A DNA stretch of 64,000 nucleotides from Ornithinibacillus californiensis (GCF_001038485.1 NZ_LDUE01000058.1:1-64000); one strand, 5' to 3'; positions 1 to 9,406 are shown, counted from the stretch's first letter. The notes: generated by a model not told the origin, from the letters alone. Translations and numbers: made by a program.

Positions 1-440
1 TAACCCCTCGCCAAATGATGTTTACAGCCCTTCTAATAATCATTTCAGCACTAATTTCAAGCAGAATGATGTTAATAAGCCTTCTTAACTTCATTTCATC
101 CTTTGACTCCACGTGAAATGATGTTTACAGCCCTTCTAATAATCATTTCAGCACTAATTTCAAGCGGAAATGATGTTAGTAGCCTTCCTTAACTTCATTT
201 CATCCTCTAATCCCTCGCCAAATGATGTTTACAGCCCTTCTAATAATCATTTCAGCACCAATTTCAAGCGGAAATGATGTTAAAAGGCTCCCCTTAACTT
301 CATTTCATCCTCTAACCCCTCGCCAAATGATGTTTACAGCCCTTCTAATAATCATTTCAGCACTAATTTCAAGTGAAAATAATGATTGCAACCACTCTTA
401 TTTTCAATCCACCCCTATTTCCACTGAAAAATGATGTTTA
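1..440. repeat. Tandem array of ~52-bp imperfect hairpin units (paired as ~103-bp units)
   Basis: Four copies of a ~103-105-bp unit begin near 13, 116, 220 and 325, with a partial copy near 428. Each splits into two ~52-bp half-units that begin with AAATGATG and carry CATTT near the middle. One half-unit pairs AAATGATGTTA with TAACTTCATTT (one mismatch) across an ~11-nt loop. The same architecture and period recur at 11165-11545, so this is a dispersed family. Open frames here merely run through the repeat and have no convincing ribosome sites, so I read it as non-coding. Its function is unknown. Confidence 0.85.
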
Positions 441-442
441 CC

Positions 443-487
443 CAAAAAAACGCACTGCAGATCCATGGGTAGAGTCCGCAGTGCGTC
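443..487 (-). terminator. Rho-independent terminator of ppaC
   Basis: Read on the minus strand, a stem GACGCACTGC...GCAGTGCGT is followed by seven T residues. It lies about 25 bp after the ppaC stop codon and separates the gene from the repeat array. Confidence 0.9.
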
Positions 488-510
488 AACAAAAATTATA
501 CTATTTTAAA

Positions 511-1443
511 TTACTTCACAAAAGCATCAGTAAGTGCTGTTACGATTTGCTTCTTACGTGAAACAACACCTTTTAACAATGCGCGGTTATTGGCATCAAG
601 TTGTACATTAAATGCTTCAGCAACTTTTTCTACGTTAGCTCCACGTGCTAGTACTTCAGAATCATTATTCAAGATATCTGTAACTACGAACAAGAATAGA
701 TTTAATCCTTTTTCATTAACTGCCTTGTCCATTACTTCTTCTAGTTGAGCTTGTAACTCATATACTTTGCTTGCATCTACTGTATTGACTTGTGCGATTT
801 CTACTTTTGCATCGCCCATCGCAAATTCTTTTGCATCCATTGTGATTAACTCTTGTGGTGACTTGTCACTTAGGTCAGCACCAGCTTGAAGCATATCTAG
901 ACCATACTTTTCTAATTCAACACCAGCAATGCCTGCTAGCTCATGTGCAGCATCGACATCTTCCTGTGTGCATGTAGGTGATTTCAGTAATAGAGAGTCA
1001 GAAATAATTGCAGATAACAGTAAACCAGCAATCTCTTTCGTTACTTCTACCCCATTTTCTTTGTACATTTTATTTAAAATGGTTGCTGTACAGCCAACTG
1101 GCTCTGCACGGAAGTATAGCGGTTCTTTTGTTTCAAAGTTTGATACACGGTGGTGATCGATAACTTCAGCAATACGAACATCTTTAATATTGCTTACACT
1201 TTGTTGAAATTCATTATGGTCTACTAAAATGACATCCTTCACTTCAGCAGGGACCGCCTCAATAAGTTGAGGTGCTTCGACATTAAAGTAATCTAATGCA
1301 AATGCTGTTTCTTTATTTACTTCACCTAGTCTTGCAGGCTCTGCATTCACGCCTAATTTATTCTTCAAATTAGCATAAGCAACAGCTGAACAAATAGTAT
1401 CTGTATCTGGGTTTTTGTGTCCAAAGACAAGTGTTTTATCCAT
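511..1443 (-). CDS. ppaC: Manganese-dependent inorganic pyrophosphatase
   Basis: Family II (DHH superfamily) soluble pyrophosphatase. It hydrolyses pyrophosphate to phosphate in the cytoplasm, pulling biosynthetic reactions forward. The N-terminus carries the metal-binding [13 protein letters not shown] motif, followed by DHN and the DHH signature (DHHRVSNF near residue 95). A DHHA2-type C-terminal domain completes a protein of about 310 residues, the usual length. An ATG at 1449 is also in frame, but GGAG is only about 2 nt from it and 8 nt from the ATG at 1443. The latter start also gives the family-typical beginning [11 protein letters not shown]. It is monocistronic with its own terminator. 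The assignment is secure. Confidence 0.96.
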   Translation of the reverse strand: MDKTLVFGHKNPDTDTICSAVAYANLKNKLGVNAEPARLGEVNKETAFALDYFNVEAPQLIEAVPAEVKDVILVDHNEFQQSVSNIKDVRIAEVIDHHRVSNFETKEPLYFRAEPVGCTATILNKMYKENGVEVTKEIAGLLLSAIISDSLLLKSPTCTQEDVDAAHELAGIAGVELEKYGLDMLQAGADLSDKSPQELITMDAKEFAMGDAKVEIAQVNTVDASKVYELQAQLEEVMDKAVNEKGLNLFLFVVTDILNNDSEVLARGANVEKVAEAFNVQLDANNRALLKGVVSRKKQIVTALTDAFVK

Positions 1444-1612
1444 TTTCATTCTCCTTTATATGTATAGCATTACTATCAATTTATCCTAGTTACAAGATTA
1501 TCATAAAATCGAGTTGGATTGAATATTTTTGCCATGTGACATTTTACATTTTCTCTTTTACTTCTTATAGTTATAATAGAATAACTCTAACGACAAAGAA
1601 GGTTTAAGATAT

Positions 1613-2725
1613 ATGAAAAGCTATATTATTGTGGGTGCAGGTATTCTAGGAGCAACTACTGCATACAGACTTGCGAAAAGTGGCGCTAAAGTTACGGTAA
1701 TCGATAAGCCTGGAATAGGTCAAGCAACAGAAGCAGCGGCTGGTATTATTTGCCCGTGGCTATCCCAACGCCGAAACAAAAAGTGGTATCATCTTGCTAA
1801 AAGCGGAGCAAAAATGTACCCCGAATTAGTACAGGAACTAATGAATGATGGGCAAATTGAAACAGGCTATGCCCAAGTCGGTGCACTCAGTCTTCATAAA
1901 GAAGAAAAGAAGCTACTAGCAATGCAGGAAAGAGCATTAAAACGTAGAGAAGATGCCCCTGAAATTGGCGAAGTTACGTTATTAAATGCCTCTCAAACCA
2001 AAGAGCTTGTACCACTTATTGATGGAGGGTATTCCTCTGTTCTTGTTAGTGGAGGCGCAAAACTAGATGGACAAACATTCCGTTCAGCACTATTAAATGC
2101 AGCCCAAAAATACGGTGCAAAGGTAATCGACGGCACAGCAACACTATATCAAAAGGACAATCAAGTCCTTGGTGTATATGTAGAAAAAGAACGCTATGAA
2201 GCAGATCAAGTTATTGCTACTTGTGGAGCTTGGATGAATGAACTTTTAGCACCTTTAGGAATTAATTTTCAATCTACCGGTCAAAAAGGGCAACTTATCC
2301 ATTTAGAGCTACCAGGTATAGATAGTAAAAATTGGCCTGTTATTATGCCTCCAACTAATCAATCCGTTGTACCTTTTGAAAACCATATTGTAATCGGGGC
2401 TACTCATGAGAATGACAAAGGATTTGATCTTCGCGTAACCGCTGGAGGAGTACAAGATATCTTAACCAAAGCATTAGATGTATTACCTCAACTTGCAGAT
2501 AGTACATTATTAGAGACAAGAGTCGGTTTTAGACCGTTCACACCTGACTTCCTTCCTGTCATTGGACCGATACCTGGTGTAGAGGGGCTGCTAGTTGCTA
2601 ATGGGCTTGGCTCTTCTGGACTAACTACAGGTCCATTTGTTGGAACACAATTAGCAAAATTAGCTCTTGATGAAGCAATAGAAATTTCTCTAGAGGACTA
2701 CGATGTTAGCGGGGCTATTGAATAA
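1613..2725 (+). CDS. FAD-dependent oxidoreductase of the D-amino-acid oxidase (DAO) family
   Basis: A 370-residue flavoprotein that begins with a Rossmann dinucleotide site (GAGILGATTAYRLAKSGAKV), followed by an acidic residue at the end of beta-2. The C-terminus has the family-typical RPFTPDFLPVIGPIPG and a GLGSSGLTTGP segment that closes over FAD. Relatives include glycine oxidase, sarcosine oxidase-like enzymes and D-amino-acid dehydrogenases, which oxidise small amino acids or N-methyl amino acids. The substrate cannot be read from sequence. It sits alone between two minus-strand genes, and only the tiny membrane-peptide gene follows it. The start has AAGAAGG about 11 nt upstream. There is no signal peptide, so it is probably cytoplasmic. 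Confidence 0.85.
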   Translation: MKSYIIVGAGILGATTAYRLAKSGAKVTVIDKPGIGQATEAAAGIICPWLSQRRNKKWYHLAKSGAKMYPELVQELMNDGQIETGYAQVGALSLHKEEKKLLAMQERALKRREDAPEIGEVTLLNASQTKELVPLIDGGYSSVLVSGGAKLDGQTFRSALLNAAQKYGAKVIDGTATLYQKDNQVLGVYVEKERYEADQVIATCGAWMNELLAPLGINFQSTGQKGQLIHLELPGIDSKNWPVIMPPTNQSVVPFENHIVIGATHENDKGFDLRVTAGGVQDILTKALDVLPQLADSTLLETRVGFRPFTPDFLPVIGPIPGVEGLLVANGLGSSGLTTGPFVGTQLAKLALDEAIEISLEDYDVSGAIE

Positions 2726-2794
2726 GGTATTTACATTAATTAGTAGATTTGCTAATGTTTAATCAGGAACCGATGATACAAAGGGTGATTAAAT

Positions 2795-2929
2795 TTGAAT
2801 TCAAAAGGAAAAATAGCAGTATTACTAATAATCCTAGCAACCATTCTAATGACTGGATTAGCTTTCTTACTATTAGACGTTTATACACCAGAAGGAAACA
2901 TTGAAAGTGAAATTACACATACAAACTAA
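2795..2929 (+). CDS. Small single-pass membrane protein, 44 aa, TTG start
   Basis: The frame starts at TTG with AAGGGTGA 6 nt upstream and encodes 44 residues. A short polar N-terminus (NSKGK) is followed by about 22 hydrophobic residues (IAVLLIILATILMTGLAFLLL) and an acidic, outward-looking tail (DVYTPEGNIESE). A strong terminator follows directly at 2931. The ribosome site, the clear membrane segment and the terminator together argue for a real small gene. I recognise no family. It could be co-transcribed with the FAD oxidoreductase 69 bp upstream. Confidence 0.55.
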   Translation: MNSKGKIAVLLIILATILMTGLAFLLLDVYTPEGNIESEITHTN

Positions 2930-2930
2930 A

Positions 2931-2966
2931 GCCAGTGCAGGGATCAGTCCTCTGCACTGGCTTTTA
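2931..2966. terminator. Bidirectional hairpin terminator
   Basis: Perfect 11-bp stem GCCAGTGCAGg/ctGCACTGGC followed by TTTT on the plus strand and TTTAGTTT on the minus strand. It overlaps the stop codon of the converging diguanylate cyclase gene and serves the small membrane-protein gene. Confidence 0.85.
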
Positions 2967-4634
2967 CATTTTAATAGCATATTGATTTCCACCAGCATCT
3001 TTTGCTTCATATAATGCTTGGTCAGCGTTTCTAAACAAGGACTCAAACGTGTTAAATTTATCCTGCGATAAAAGCGAAATTCCGATACTAGTAGTTGTGA
3101 CAAACTCTGCATGATCAATTTGCCATGGCGCACTCACAACCTCAATAATATCCTTCGCAACTTGAATCGCATCATCTCTACATTCTATCTCACGTAGTAG
3201 AAGTACGAATTCATCGCCACCAAGCCTTGCAAGAGTATCCACACTACGAATCCGTTTACCAACCCGCAAAGCAAATTCGGAAATCGCCTTGTCACCAATA
3301 TCATGACCGAACGTATCATTAATAGATTTAAAATGGTCTAAGTCCATAATGATAATGGCAATTTTTTCACCCGTTTTTTCATAAGCATCTAATGCCTCTT
3401 TTAATTTCATTGAAAAATAACGGCGATTTGGCAATCCAGTTAACGTATCATGATAGGCAAAATACTTCAGTTTATCTTCGTAATTCTTTCTCGTAGAGAT
3501 ATCCCGTGATAAAACTACCATCTGTTTAAACACGTTATCCTGTTTGTAGACCGGTGAGCCTTTCAGTTCCGACCAGATCCAACCCATCGTCTGATGCTTT
3601 TGTCTAAATTGCGCCACCCAAGGCTTTCCAGTATTCTTACTCTGTGCAAACGATTCAAGTAAACTTTCAATATCATCAGGATGCACATTATAATAGAAGT
3701 CCTTGCCAATATACTCATCTGGATTAAAGTTTAATACATCACGGTAAGATGGCGATACATAAGTAATCTTTCCATCCTTATCTAGCATCGTAATTAAGTC
3801 TCCTGAATACTCCGCAATAATTTCAAACTTATTTTCACTCTCTGTATACTTATGTTGAATCTTAATCTGTTCGGTAATATCCTTACAAATTGCATATATT
3901 CCAACCGTTTCATCATTAACAATGATTGGCGTGAATTTAATAATTGTTTCAATATTTTTACCATTTTTACTGCGCATTCGCACACTAAATTCTTCTAAAA
4001 TACCATTAATTGCAACGCCAAAATATTTCTCAGCAGTCGCAACATCTTCTTGTAATAAAAGCGTTGTATAGTGAATGCCAATCAGATTGTCCTTTGAATA
4101 CCCTGTAATCAACTCCAGGGACCGGTTAACAGTTACAATTAACCCTTTATCATCAATAGCAATAACACCGTCTAAATTATAATCAAATAGTGATTGGTAG
4201 CGTTGCTTACCTACTATCAGCATTTCACGAGCTTTACTAGCTGCTTCTTCAGCCCTTCTACGCTCTGTAATATCCTTAACAACTGCTACGACATGTGTAC
4301 ATCGACCATTGTCGTCAAAAAGTGGAGTCAACACATTTTCGCCGAATCTTTCTTCTCCAAGTGGGGATGGATATAGATCCTCATAGACAACAACATTTTT
4401 TGTTTCTACTGCCTCTTGATATTTCTTTAACAAGAATTTCGCCTTTGATTCTTGTAATACGTCTTGAAAGGATTTACCAATTATCTCATTAGTTAATCCA
4501 GCATATTTCTTTACTGCTAGATTAATAAAATGATAGATAAAATTTCCATCTGCTCGAACTTCCATAATATAGACCATATCTTGAATTCCATTTAATAGCA
4601 CATTATTTAAAAATTGCTCTTTATGAATAATCAT
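2964..4634 (-). CDS. Diguanylate cyclase with three PAS domains
   Basis: A 556-residue cytoplasmic sensor enzyme predicted to make cyclic-di-GMP from two GTP. Three PAS/PAC modules occupy roughly residues 10-125, 145-260 and 270-385 (PAC-type ends such as VKDITERRRAEE and CKDITEQIKIQ). The GGDEF domain fills about 395-556. The catalytic signature GGDEF is intact at residue 472. An RSVD lies five residues before it, which is the RxxD product-inhibition site, so feedback control is likely. I see no membrane segments. It is divergent from another c-di-GMP gene at 4976, suggesting a signalling pair. The PAS ligand is unknown. The ribosome site (GTGGGG) is close to the ATG. Confidence 0.9.
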   Translation of the reverse strand: MIIHKEQFLNNVLLNGIQDMVYIMEVRADGNFIYHFINLAVKKYAGLTNEIIGKSFQDVLQESKAKFLLKKYQEAVETKNVVVYEDLYPSPLGEERFGENVLTPLFDDNGRCTHVVAVVKDITERRRAEEAASKAREMLIVGKQRYQSLFDYNLDGVIAIDDKGLIVTVNRSLELITGYSKDNLIGIHYTTLLLQEDVATAEKYFGVAINGILEEFSVRMRSKNGKNIETIIKFTPIIVNDETVGIYAICKDITEQIKIQHKYTESENKFEIIAEYSGDLITMLDKDGKITYVSPSYRDVLNFNPDEYIGKDFYYNVHPDDIESLLESFAQSKNTGKPWVAQFRQKHQTMGWIWSELKGSPVYKQDNVFKQMVVLSRDISTRKNYEDKLKYFAYHDTLTGLPNRRYFSMKLKEALDAYEKTGEKIAIIIMDLDHFKSINDTFGHDIGDKAISEFALRVGKRIRSVDTLARLGGDEFVLLLREIECRDDAIQVAKDIIEVVSAPWQIDHAEFVTTTSIGISLLSQDKFNTFESLFRNADQALYEAKDAGGNQYAIKM

Positions 4635-4975
4635 CGGACCCCACTCTTTATCCTTATGACGTAAATTACCAATATAACAGTAATCGGTTTCAGAAATTAC
4701 ATCAAATATAGTTAAAAAATACTAGATTTCCCTATAGAACACAATAGGACTATAGACCTATAAAGCGTTGAAGTATCTAATATTCGTCAATTTACTATTA
4801 TACAAAATAATCTCGAAATAGAAATATTTATCTATTGTAAAATACTCCATAATATGGAAATTGATAGTTTCACCATAAAACATGTACTAAAATTATAATT
4901 TTTCAATTTTTAATAATTATGTTACACTCTATGTATTAAATACTAATTTCGACAAAATTTGACAGGTGAAAACTG
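4635..4975. other. Divergent intergenic control region of two c-di-GMP genes
   Basis: About 340 bp of very AT-rich DNA between the divergent cyclase (minus) and the GGDEF/EAL gene (plus). Only the AGGTGA ribosome site just before 4976 is clear. Several AT-rich boxes could be promoters, but I could not pick a convincing -35/-10 pair. No ORF, repeat or strong hairpin was seen. Confidence 0.5.
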
Positions 4976-6976
4976 ATGACGAGACTAAGCTTAAAAAAGA
5001 TTCCTACCATACTCTGGTTTTTTGGTGCTGCTGTTTTAGCTGGTTCTATTTATATGGAGACTAGTTCCTTAATGGAAACGGAAGGCCTCTTTTGGACTGC
5101 GAATACGGTTATGATTGCGTTGTTTACTTATTACGGAGGGTTCTACGGTGGTATTCTCTACCTCCTGCTTCTTAGTGGTATCTACTTAGTGACGGGAATT
5201 TTCTCTACACCTAATGACCTATCTGTACAGAACTTATTCCCTTATGTTATTGGATTGTTCATATCTTTTTCCATTGGTATTCTTGGCTGGAAAATTCGTA
5301 CGAACGAAGTCCACTTGAATAAGCTGTTCGAAAACAATGATATTACGTTTTGGACATGGGATTTAGAAAACGATGAACATACCTTCTCTGAGGGGTACGC
5401 AAAGATTTATGGTGTGACTAGAGAATCGATAAGAGATAACCCTTATCACTGGAAGGATGTTGTGCATCCAGATGATAAATATATGCTCATGGATGCCCAT
5501 GAGCAGCAGAAAGCAGGAAAGAAAACAAACATTACATACCGTTTCTTTCATAGCAGCGGTGAAGTAAGATGGTTACAAGATTCCGCAACACCTCATTTAG
5601 ATAGAAATGGCATCGTTACCAGAGTAGATGGCGTTATCTTGGATATAACCAATCAAAAGCAAGCAGAACAGAAGATGAACCAATTAATCCACTACGATTC
5701 ATTAACTGGATTGACAAACCGAGTTTGGTTTAAGAACTACTTAGATACTGCTTTAATATCGACAAATAAATATGGCCGTTCCGTAGCAGTTATGTTTATT
5801 GATTTTGATAACTTTAAACGAGTTAACGATACACTCGGACATAGTGCCGGAGATCAATTATTGATTCGGATTGCAAATCGTCTAAAGTCATTTTTACGGG
5901 AGAGCGATATTGTATCGAGACAGAGTGGTGATGAATTTTTAGTTCTTATTGAAAATCGAAACCTTGACGAAATCGAACAATTAGCAAAAGACATAATAAC
6001 AAAGATGAATGAACCTTATTCCATCAATAGTACAGAGATAATTTCAACTCCTAGCATTGGTATCAGTATCAATCTCGATTATGAGGATGACGCCGAAGCA
6101 TTAATCAAAAAGGCAGACTTTGCGATGTACTTAGCAAAAGAAAACGGAAAGAATAATTATCAGTTTTATAATGATGAACTGAATCAAAAAATGAAACGGA
6201 AGATGATATTAGAAACGTATTTACATAAAGCGATTGAACTAAATGAATTAACCGTTCACTACCAGCCACAGTTTGATTTAGCTTCCTATCATATTGTAGG
6301 TGCTGAAGCTCTACTACGCTGGGAATGCGAAATGGGTAAAATTCCACCAGATGAATTTATCCCTATTGCGGAAGAAACAGGATTAATTATTCCAATAGGT
6401 GAATGGGTATTGCGCCAAGCTTGTCAAGATGTGAAACGTTTTAAAGCAAATGGATTAGAGACATTCCCAATTTCGGTTAATATTTCGACGAGGCAATTAA
6501 TGGCTCCTAACTTCATTGAACGTGTTCAAACAATAATTGAAGAAGAACAAGTTAATCCGAAACTGTTAACACTAGAAATCACAGAAAGTGCGTTTCTTTA
6601 CTATGAAGATGCCAAGGAAAATATTCTCGCGCTTCGTAATTTAGGAGTTGGCGTTTCCTTAGATGACTTCGGAATTGGCTATTCATCCTTAAGTATGATA
6701 CGAAACATTGAAATCGATGAATTGAAAATCGATCGTTCTTTCTTAAATGATTCGATAAAAAACAACCGGGTCCGTTCCTTGTTAGAAGCAATTATACAAA
6801 TTGGTAAGAAAATTAATACGAAGGTTGTCGTCGAAGGAATTGAAACGAAGGAACAAATTGATATACTAACCGTTTATGATGTTTTGGGGCAAGGATACTT
6901 TTATAGTAAACCTCTTCCTATCGAGGAATTTGAAGACTGGTGCCTTCAGGCAAAGAAAAAAGCGAAGAGTTTCTAG
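4976..6976 (+). CDS. Membrane GGDEF-EAL protein with PAS sensor
   Basis: A 666-residue bifunctional-type c-di-GMP protein. About four N-terminal membrane segments (residues ~10-105) precede a PAS domain (~115-225), a GGDEF domain (~230-395) and an EAL domain (~405-660). The cyclase signature reads SGDEF instead of GGDEF, with an RESD inhibitory-type site five residues before it, so cyclase activity may be low, altered or regulatory. The phosphodiesterase residues look complete: EALLRW, EITES, DDFGIGYSS, KIDRSF, EGIET and a GQGYFYSKPL end. The net role is therefore probably c-di-GMP breakdown, but that is inference. AGGTGA lies 7 nt before the ATG. Confidence 0.9.
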   Translation: MTRLSLKKIPTILWFFGAAVLAGSIYMETSSLMETEGLFWTANTVMIALFTYYGGFYGGILYLLLLSGIYLVTGIFSTPNDLSVQNLFPYVIGLFISFSIGILGWKIRTNEVHLNKLFENNDITFWTWDLENDEHTFSEGYAKIYGVTRESIRDNPYHWKDVVHPDDKYMLMDAHEQQKAGKKTNITYRFFHSSGEVRWLQDSATPHLDRNGIVTRVDGVILDITNQKQAEQKMNQLIHYDSLTGLTNRVWFKNYLDTALISTNKYGRSVAVMFIDFDNFKRVNDTLGHSAGDQLLIRIANRLKSFLRESDIVSRQSGDEFLVLIENRNLDEIEQLAKDIITKMNEPYSINSTEIISTPSIGISINLDYEDDAEALIKKADFAMYLAKENGKNNYQFYNDELNQKMKRKMILETYLHKAIELNELTVHYQPQFDLASYHIVGAEALLRWECEMGKIPPDEFIPIAEETGLIIPIGEWVLRQACQDVKRFKANGLETFPISVNISTRQLMAPNFIERVQTIIEEEQVNPKLLTLEITESAFLYYEDAKENILALRNLGVGVSLDDFGIGYSSLSMIRNIEIDELKIDRSFLNDSIKNNRVRSLLEAIIQIGKKINTKVVVEGIETKEQIDILTVYDVLGQGYFYSKPLPIEEFEDWCLQAKKKAKSF

Positions 6977-6997
6977 ACTCTTCGCTTATTTTTTATC
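6959..6997. terminator. Shared terminator between convergent genes
   Basis: Stem AAGCGAAGAGT/ACTCTTCGCTT with a 6-nt loop followed by ATTTTTT on the plus strand. The GGDEF-EAL stop codon is in the loop, and the stem lies just beyond the CDF gene's stop on the other side. Confidence 0.85.
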
Positions 6998-7954
6998 TTC
7001 TTTTCGATCTTGCCATGATTTCGTGTCATCATCTTCTATTATACCTAAGACAACATCCGCAATATCCGGTTCGCGTAGTAGTTTATCCGATAGCCGGAAT
7101 TTAATATCATCTGCCTCAGCAAGCGTTAAACCTTTTACAAGTTCCACTGTTACTTCTACATGGAAAGTTCTACCTTCCTGAATTACACGTAGCTTGTAAA
7201 TATCAACAACAGACTCATCCGCTAATAAATCCTCAGCAATTGTGTTTTCTACATCTGCAGGCGCAGATACTCCAATAAGTCCAACCATGTTATCATAGCC
7301 AACCCGGAATGCGACAAATAGCATAAGGAGACCTATTATGATCGAGATAAATCCATCCGCTTCTAATATGCCAAAATACTGTGCCAAGACGATACCGATA
7401 ATAGCAAGCACCGCACTTGATGTAGCAACTAAATCTTCATAGAAAACTAATCGTGTTGCAGGAGAGGCTTTCTTCGCTCCCTTAAAGGCGGTTGTGAAAA
7501 TGTTCCCCTCATCTGCTATTTTCGATTCTTCCTTAATCTCTTTCATTGCTTTCAATAAAATAAATCCATCCACTATAAATGCTGCAACTAATATTCCAAT
7601 ATTAAGCCAAAAGTTACTAGCTTCTTCAGGATGCTGGATAATATGCCAGCCTTCCTTAATTGTCTCATAAGCCATGACCGTAACAACAATAACCGCTACC
7701 ATACAAAAGATATTGATTACTCGTCCAAATCCAACCGGGAACCGCTTAGACGGCTTCATCTCGGATAGAACGCTACCAAAGAAGACAAATCCCTGGTTTA
7801 CCGCATCTGCAAATGAGTGCATCGCAGAAGCAAACATTGTACCACTACCACTGATACCAGCTGCTACTGCTTTTATAATCGCTAAAAACGTATTCCCTAA
7901 TGCAGCTACACCTGAGGATGTGTTCCCTTTTTTGACAAGTTGCATCAAACCCAT
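6986..7954 (-). CDS. Cation diffusion facilitator (CDF) family transporter
   Basis: A 322-residue secondary transporter that exports divalent metals such as zinc, manganese or cobalt in exchange for protons. Six membrane helices run from about residue 15 to 215. The second has the metal-site motif HSFAD (ASAMHSFADAVNQG), and a matching acidic residue lies in the fifth helix (ADGFISIIIG). A cytoplasmic ferredoxin-like domain follows (ESVVDIYKLRVIQEGRTFHVEVTVEL). The helix-2 sequence is closer to the SLC30A9-like branch than to CzcD, so the metal is uncertain. The ATG at 7954 is preferred over 7960 because GGGGGG is 6 nt before it. No metal-responsive regulator is adjacent. Confidence 0.9.
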   Translation of the reverse strand: MGLMQLVKKGNTSSGVAALGNTFLAIIKAVAAGISGSGTMFASAMHSFADAVNQGFVFFGSVLSEMKPSKRFPVGFGRVINIFCMVAVIVVTVMAYETIKEGWHIIQHPEEASNFWLNIGILVAAFIVDGFILLKAMKEIKEESKIADEGNIFTTAFKGAKKASPATRLVFYEDLVATSSAVLAIIGIVLAQYFGILEADGFISIIIGLLMLFVAFRVGYDNMVGLIGVSAPADVENTIAEDLLADESVVDIYKLRVIQEGRTFHVEVTVELVKGLTLAEADDIKFRLSDKLLREPDIADVVLGIIEDDDTKSWQDRKEDKK

Positions 7955-8105
7955 ATTCATCCCCCCAATAATTTCATAAGTTTCCTCTTAATTTCCCCTT
8001 ATTCCTCCATTTAATGTACAAGAAAATTAACACGGAATTGCTAATTAATGACTCGAATCAAAGACACGAAAGGCGCACAACGTAAGAGTAAAGGAGGGGA
8101 TAAAG

Positions 8106-9350
8106 CTGAAACAAAAATTAGTATCCATTATACTTTTACTCATCCTTGTCGCCTGTTCCAATGAACAAGGAGCACCGCCTGAAAGTCCAGGTGATAAGCC
8201 TATAGATAATAATACCACAATTGGTAATAGTCTGAAAAACACAAGTGAAAACTTAGATAATCATGTGAGAAAGCTGTCCTCAACGAATGATACAAAAAAA
8301 GATCTACAATCATTAGAATATGCTGAGGAGAAAGTAAAACCAAAAGAAACACCTGTAGAAAAACCAGAAAAAGTTGATGTCCGGGGAATATATCTCAATC
8401 GCACTTCCATAACGGAGGATAACGTCCAAAAGTATATTGACCTCATAAAAAGCTCAAACCTCAATGCTGCCGTGATCGATGTTAAAGATGACTACGGAAA
8501 ATTGACCTATGACTCACAGTTAGAACTCGCTAATGAAATCGGATCCGACAGTAATCCAGCAACGAAAGATTTAGAAAAACTAATCCAACGATTCAAAGAT
8601 GCAGGAATATACACCATCGCACGTATCGTAGTTTTCAAAGACCCCTATCTAGCTGCTAACAAGAGCGACTTCGCCCTAAAACGGAAAAACGGTACAGTCT
8701 GGCAAGACCCTTCCGGAACGAAATGGGTAGATCCATACAAACAAGAAGTGTGGAACTACATTACCGATATCGCAAAAGAAGCAAGTGAAAGTGGTTTTGA
8801 CGAAATCCAATATGACTACATCCGCTTCCCAGAACGAGCAAAACAGGTTGATCAAGAAGTAGCATTCGACAACCCTAACGGACTTTCTAAAGCAGACAAT
8901 ATTTTAGCTTTCCTAAAGCACTCCGAAGAACAATTAAAAAACGAACCAGTATATGTCTCTGCTGATGTATTTGGCTTAGTCACAACCGCTTCAGATGATA
9001 TGGGAATTGGACAAGTTTGGGAAAATATTTCACCGAACGTGGATTACATCTCACCAATGACCTATCCTTCTCACTATGCACCTGGTTCATACGGCGTACC
9101 GAACCCAGACCGAGCACCATACGAAATCATGCTCCAAGCAATGAAGGACGCTAAGAGCCGAAATGGTGAACTAACAGAACAAGGCAAAGAAGCAGCAACC
9201 ATCCGACCTTGGGTACAAGATTTTGATTATAAAAGTAACTACACTGCCGCAGACGTACAAAAGCAAATCCAAGCGTTAGAAGATGCAGGCATTTCACAAT
9301 ACTTGATATGGAACGCTGGAAATGTGTATACAGTCGAGGCTTTTAAATAG
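8106..9350 (+). CDS. Lipoprotein of the DUF4015 putative glycoside hydrolase family, CTG start
   Basis: A 414-residue exported lipoprotein. The only in-frame start with a good ribosome site (AAGGAGGGG, about 6-8 nt away) is a CTG at 8106. It yields KQKLVSIILLLILVACSNE, a classic lipoprotein signal with the lipobox cysteine at residue 17. A GTG at 8265 would drop the signal and lacks a ribosome site. After a low-complexity linker, the domain from about residue 90 on (VRGIYLN, AAVIDVKDDYGKLTYDS, FDEIQYDYIRFPE) matches the DUF4015 TIM-barrel-like family related to glycosidases. The acidic DEIQYDYIRFP strand may hold catalytic residues. The substrate, possibly a cell-wall or surface glycan, is unknown. 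Confidence 0.85.
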   Translation: MKQKLVSIILLLILVACSNEQGAPPESPGDKPIDNNTTIGNSLKNTSENLDNHVRKLSSTNDTKKDLQSLEYAEEKVKPKETPVEKPEKVDVRGIYLNRTSITEDNVQKYIDLIKSSNLNAAVIDVKDDYGKLTYDSQLELANEIGSDSNPATKDLEKLIQRFKDAGIYTIARIVVFKDPYLAANKSDFALKRKNGTVWQDPSGTKWVDPYKQEVWNYITDIAKEASESGFDEIQYDYIRFPERAKQVDQEVAFDNPNGLSKADNILAFLKHSEEQLKNEPVYVSADVFGLVTTASDDMGIGQVWENISPNVDYISPMTYPSHYAPGSYGVPNPDRAPYEIMLQAMKDAKSRNGELTEQGKEAATIRPWVQDFDYKSNYTAADVQKQIQALEDAGISQYLIWNAGNVYTVEAFK

Positions 9351-9352
9351 AT

Positions 9353-9381
9353 GGAAAAAACCGCTGAGTTTTCAGCGGTGT
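9353..9381 (-). terminator. Terminator downstream of the EamA transporter gene
   Basis: Stem ACCGCTGA/TCAGCGGT followed by a run of six T residues on the minus strand. It also lies just after the lipoprotein stop, but the T-tract points to minus-strand use. Confidence 0.65.
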
Positions 9382-9406
9382 ACATAGAATATTTATGGTT
9401 GGGACA

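Noticed and set aside
1-440. CRISPR-like array
   Set aside because: Units are contiguous near-identical repeats without variable spacers, and no cas genes are present. The same holds for the arrays at 9407 and 11165.
222-561. Small genes inside the first repeat array
   Set aside because: Frames run through the repeats and into the ppaC 3' end with no convincing start signals.
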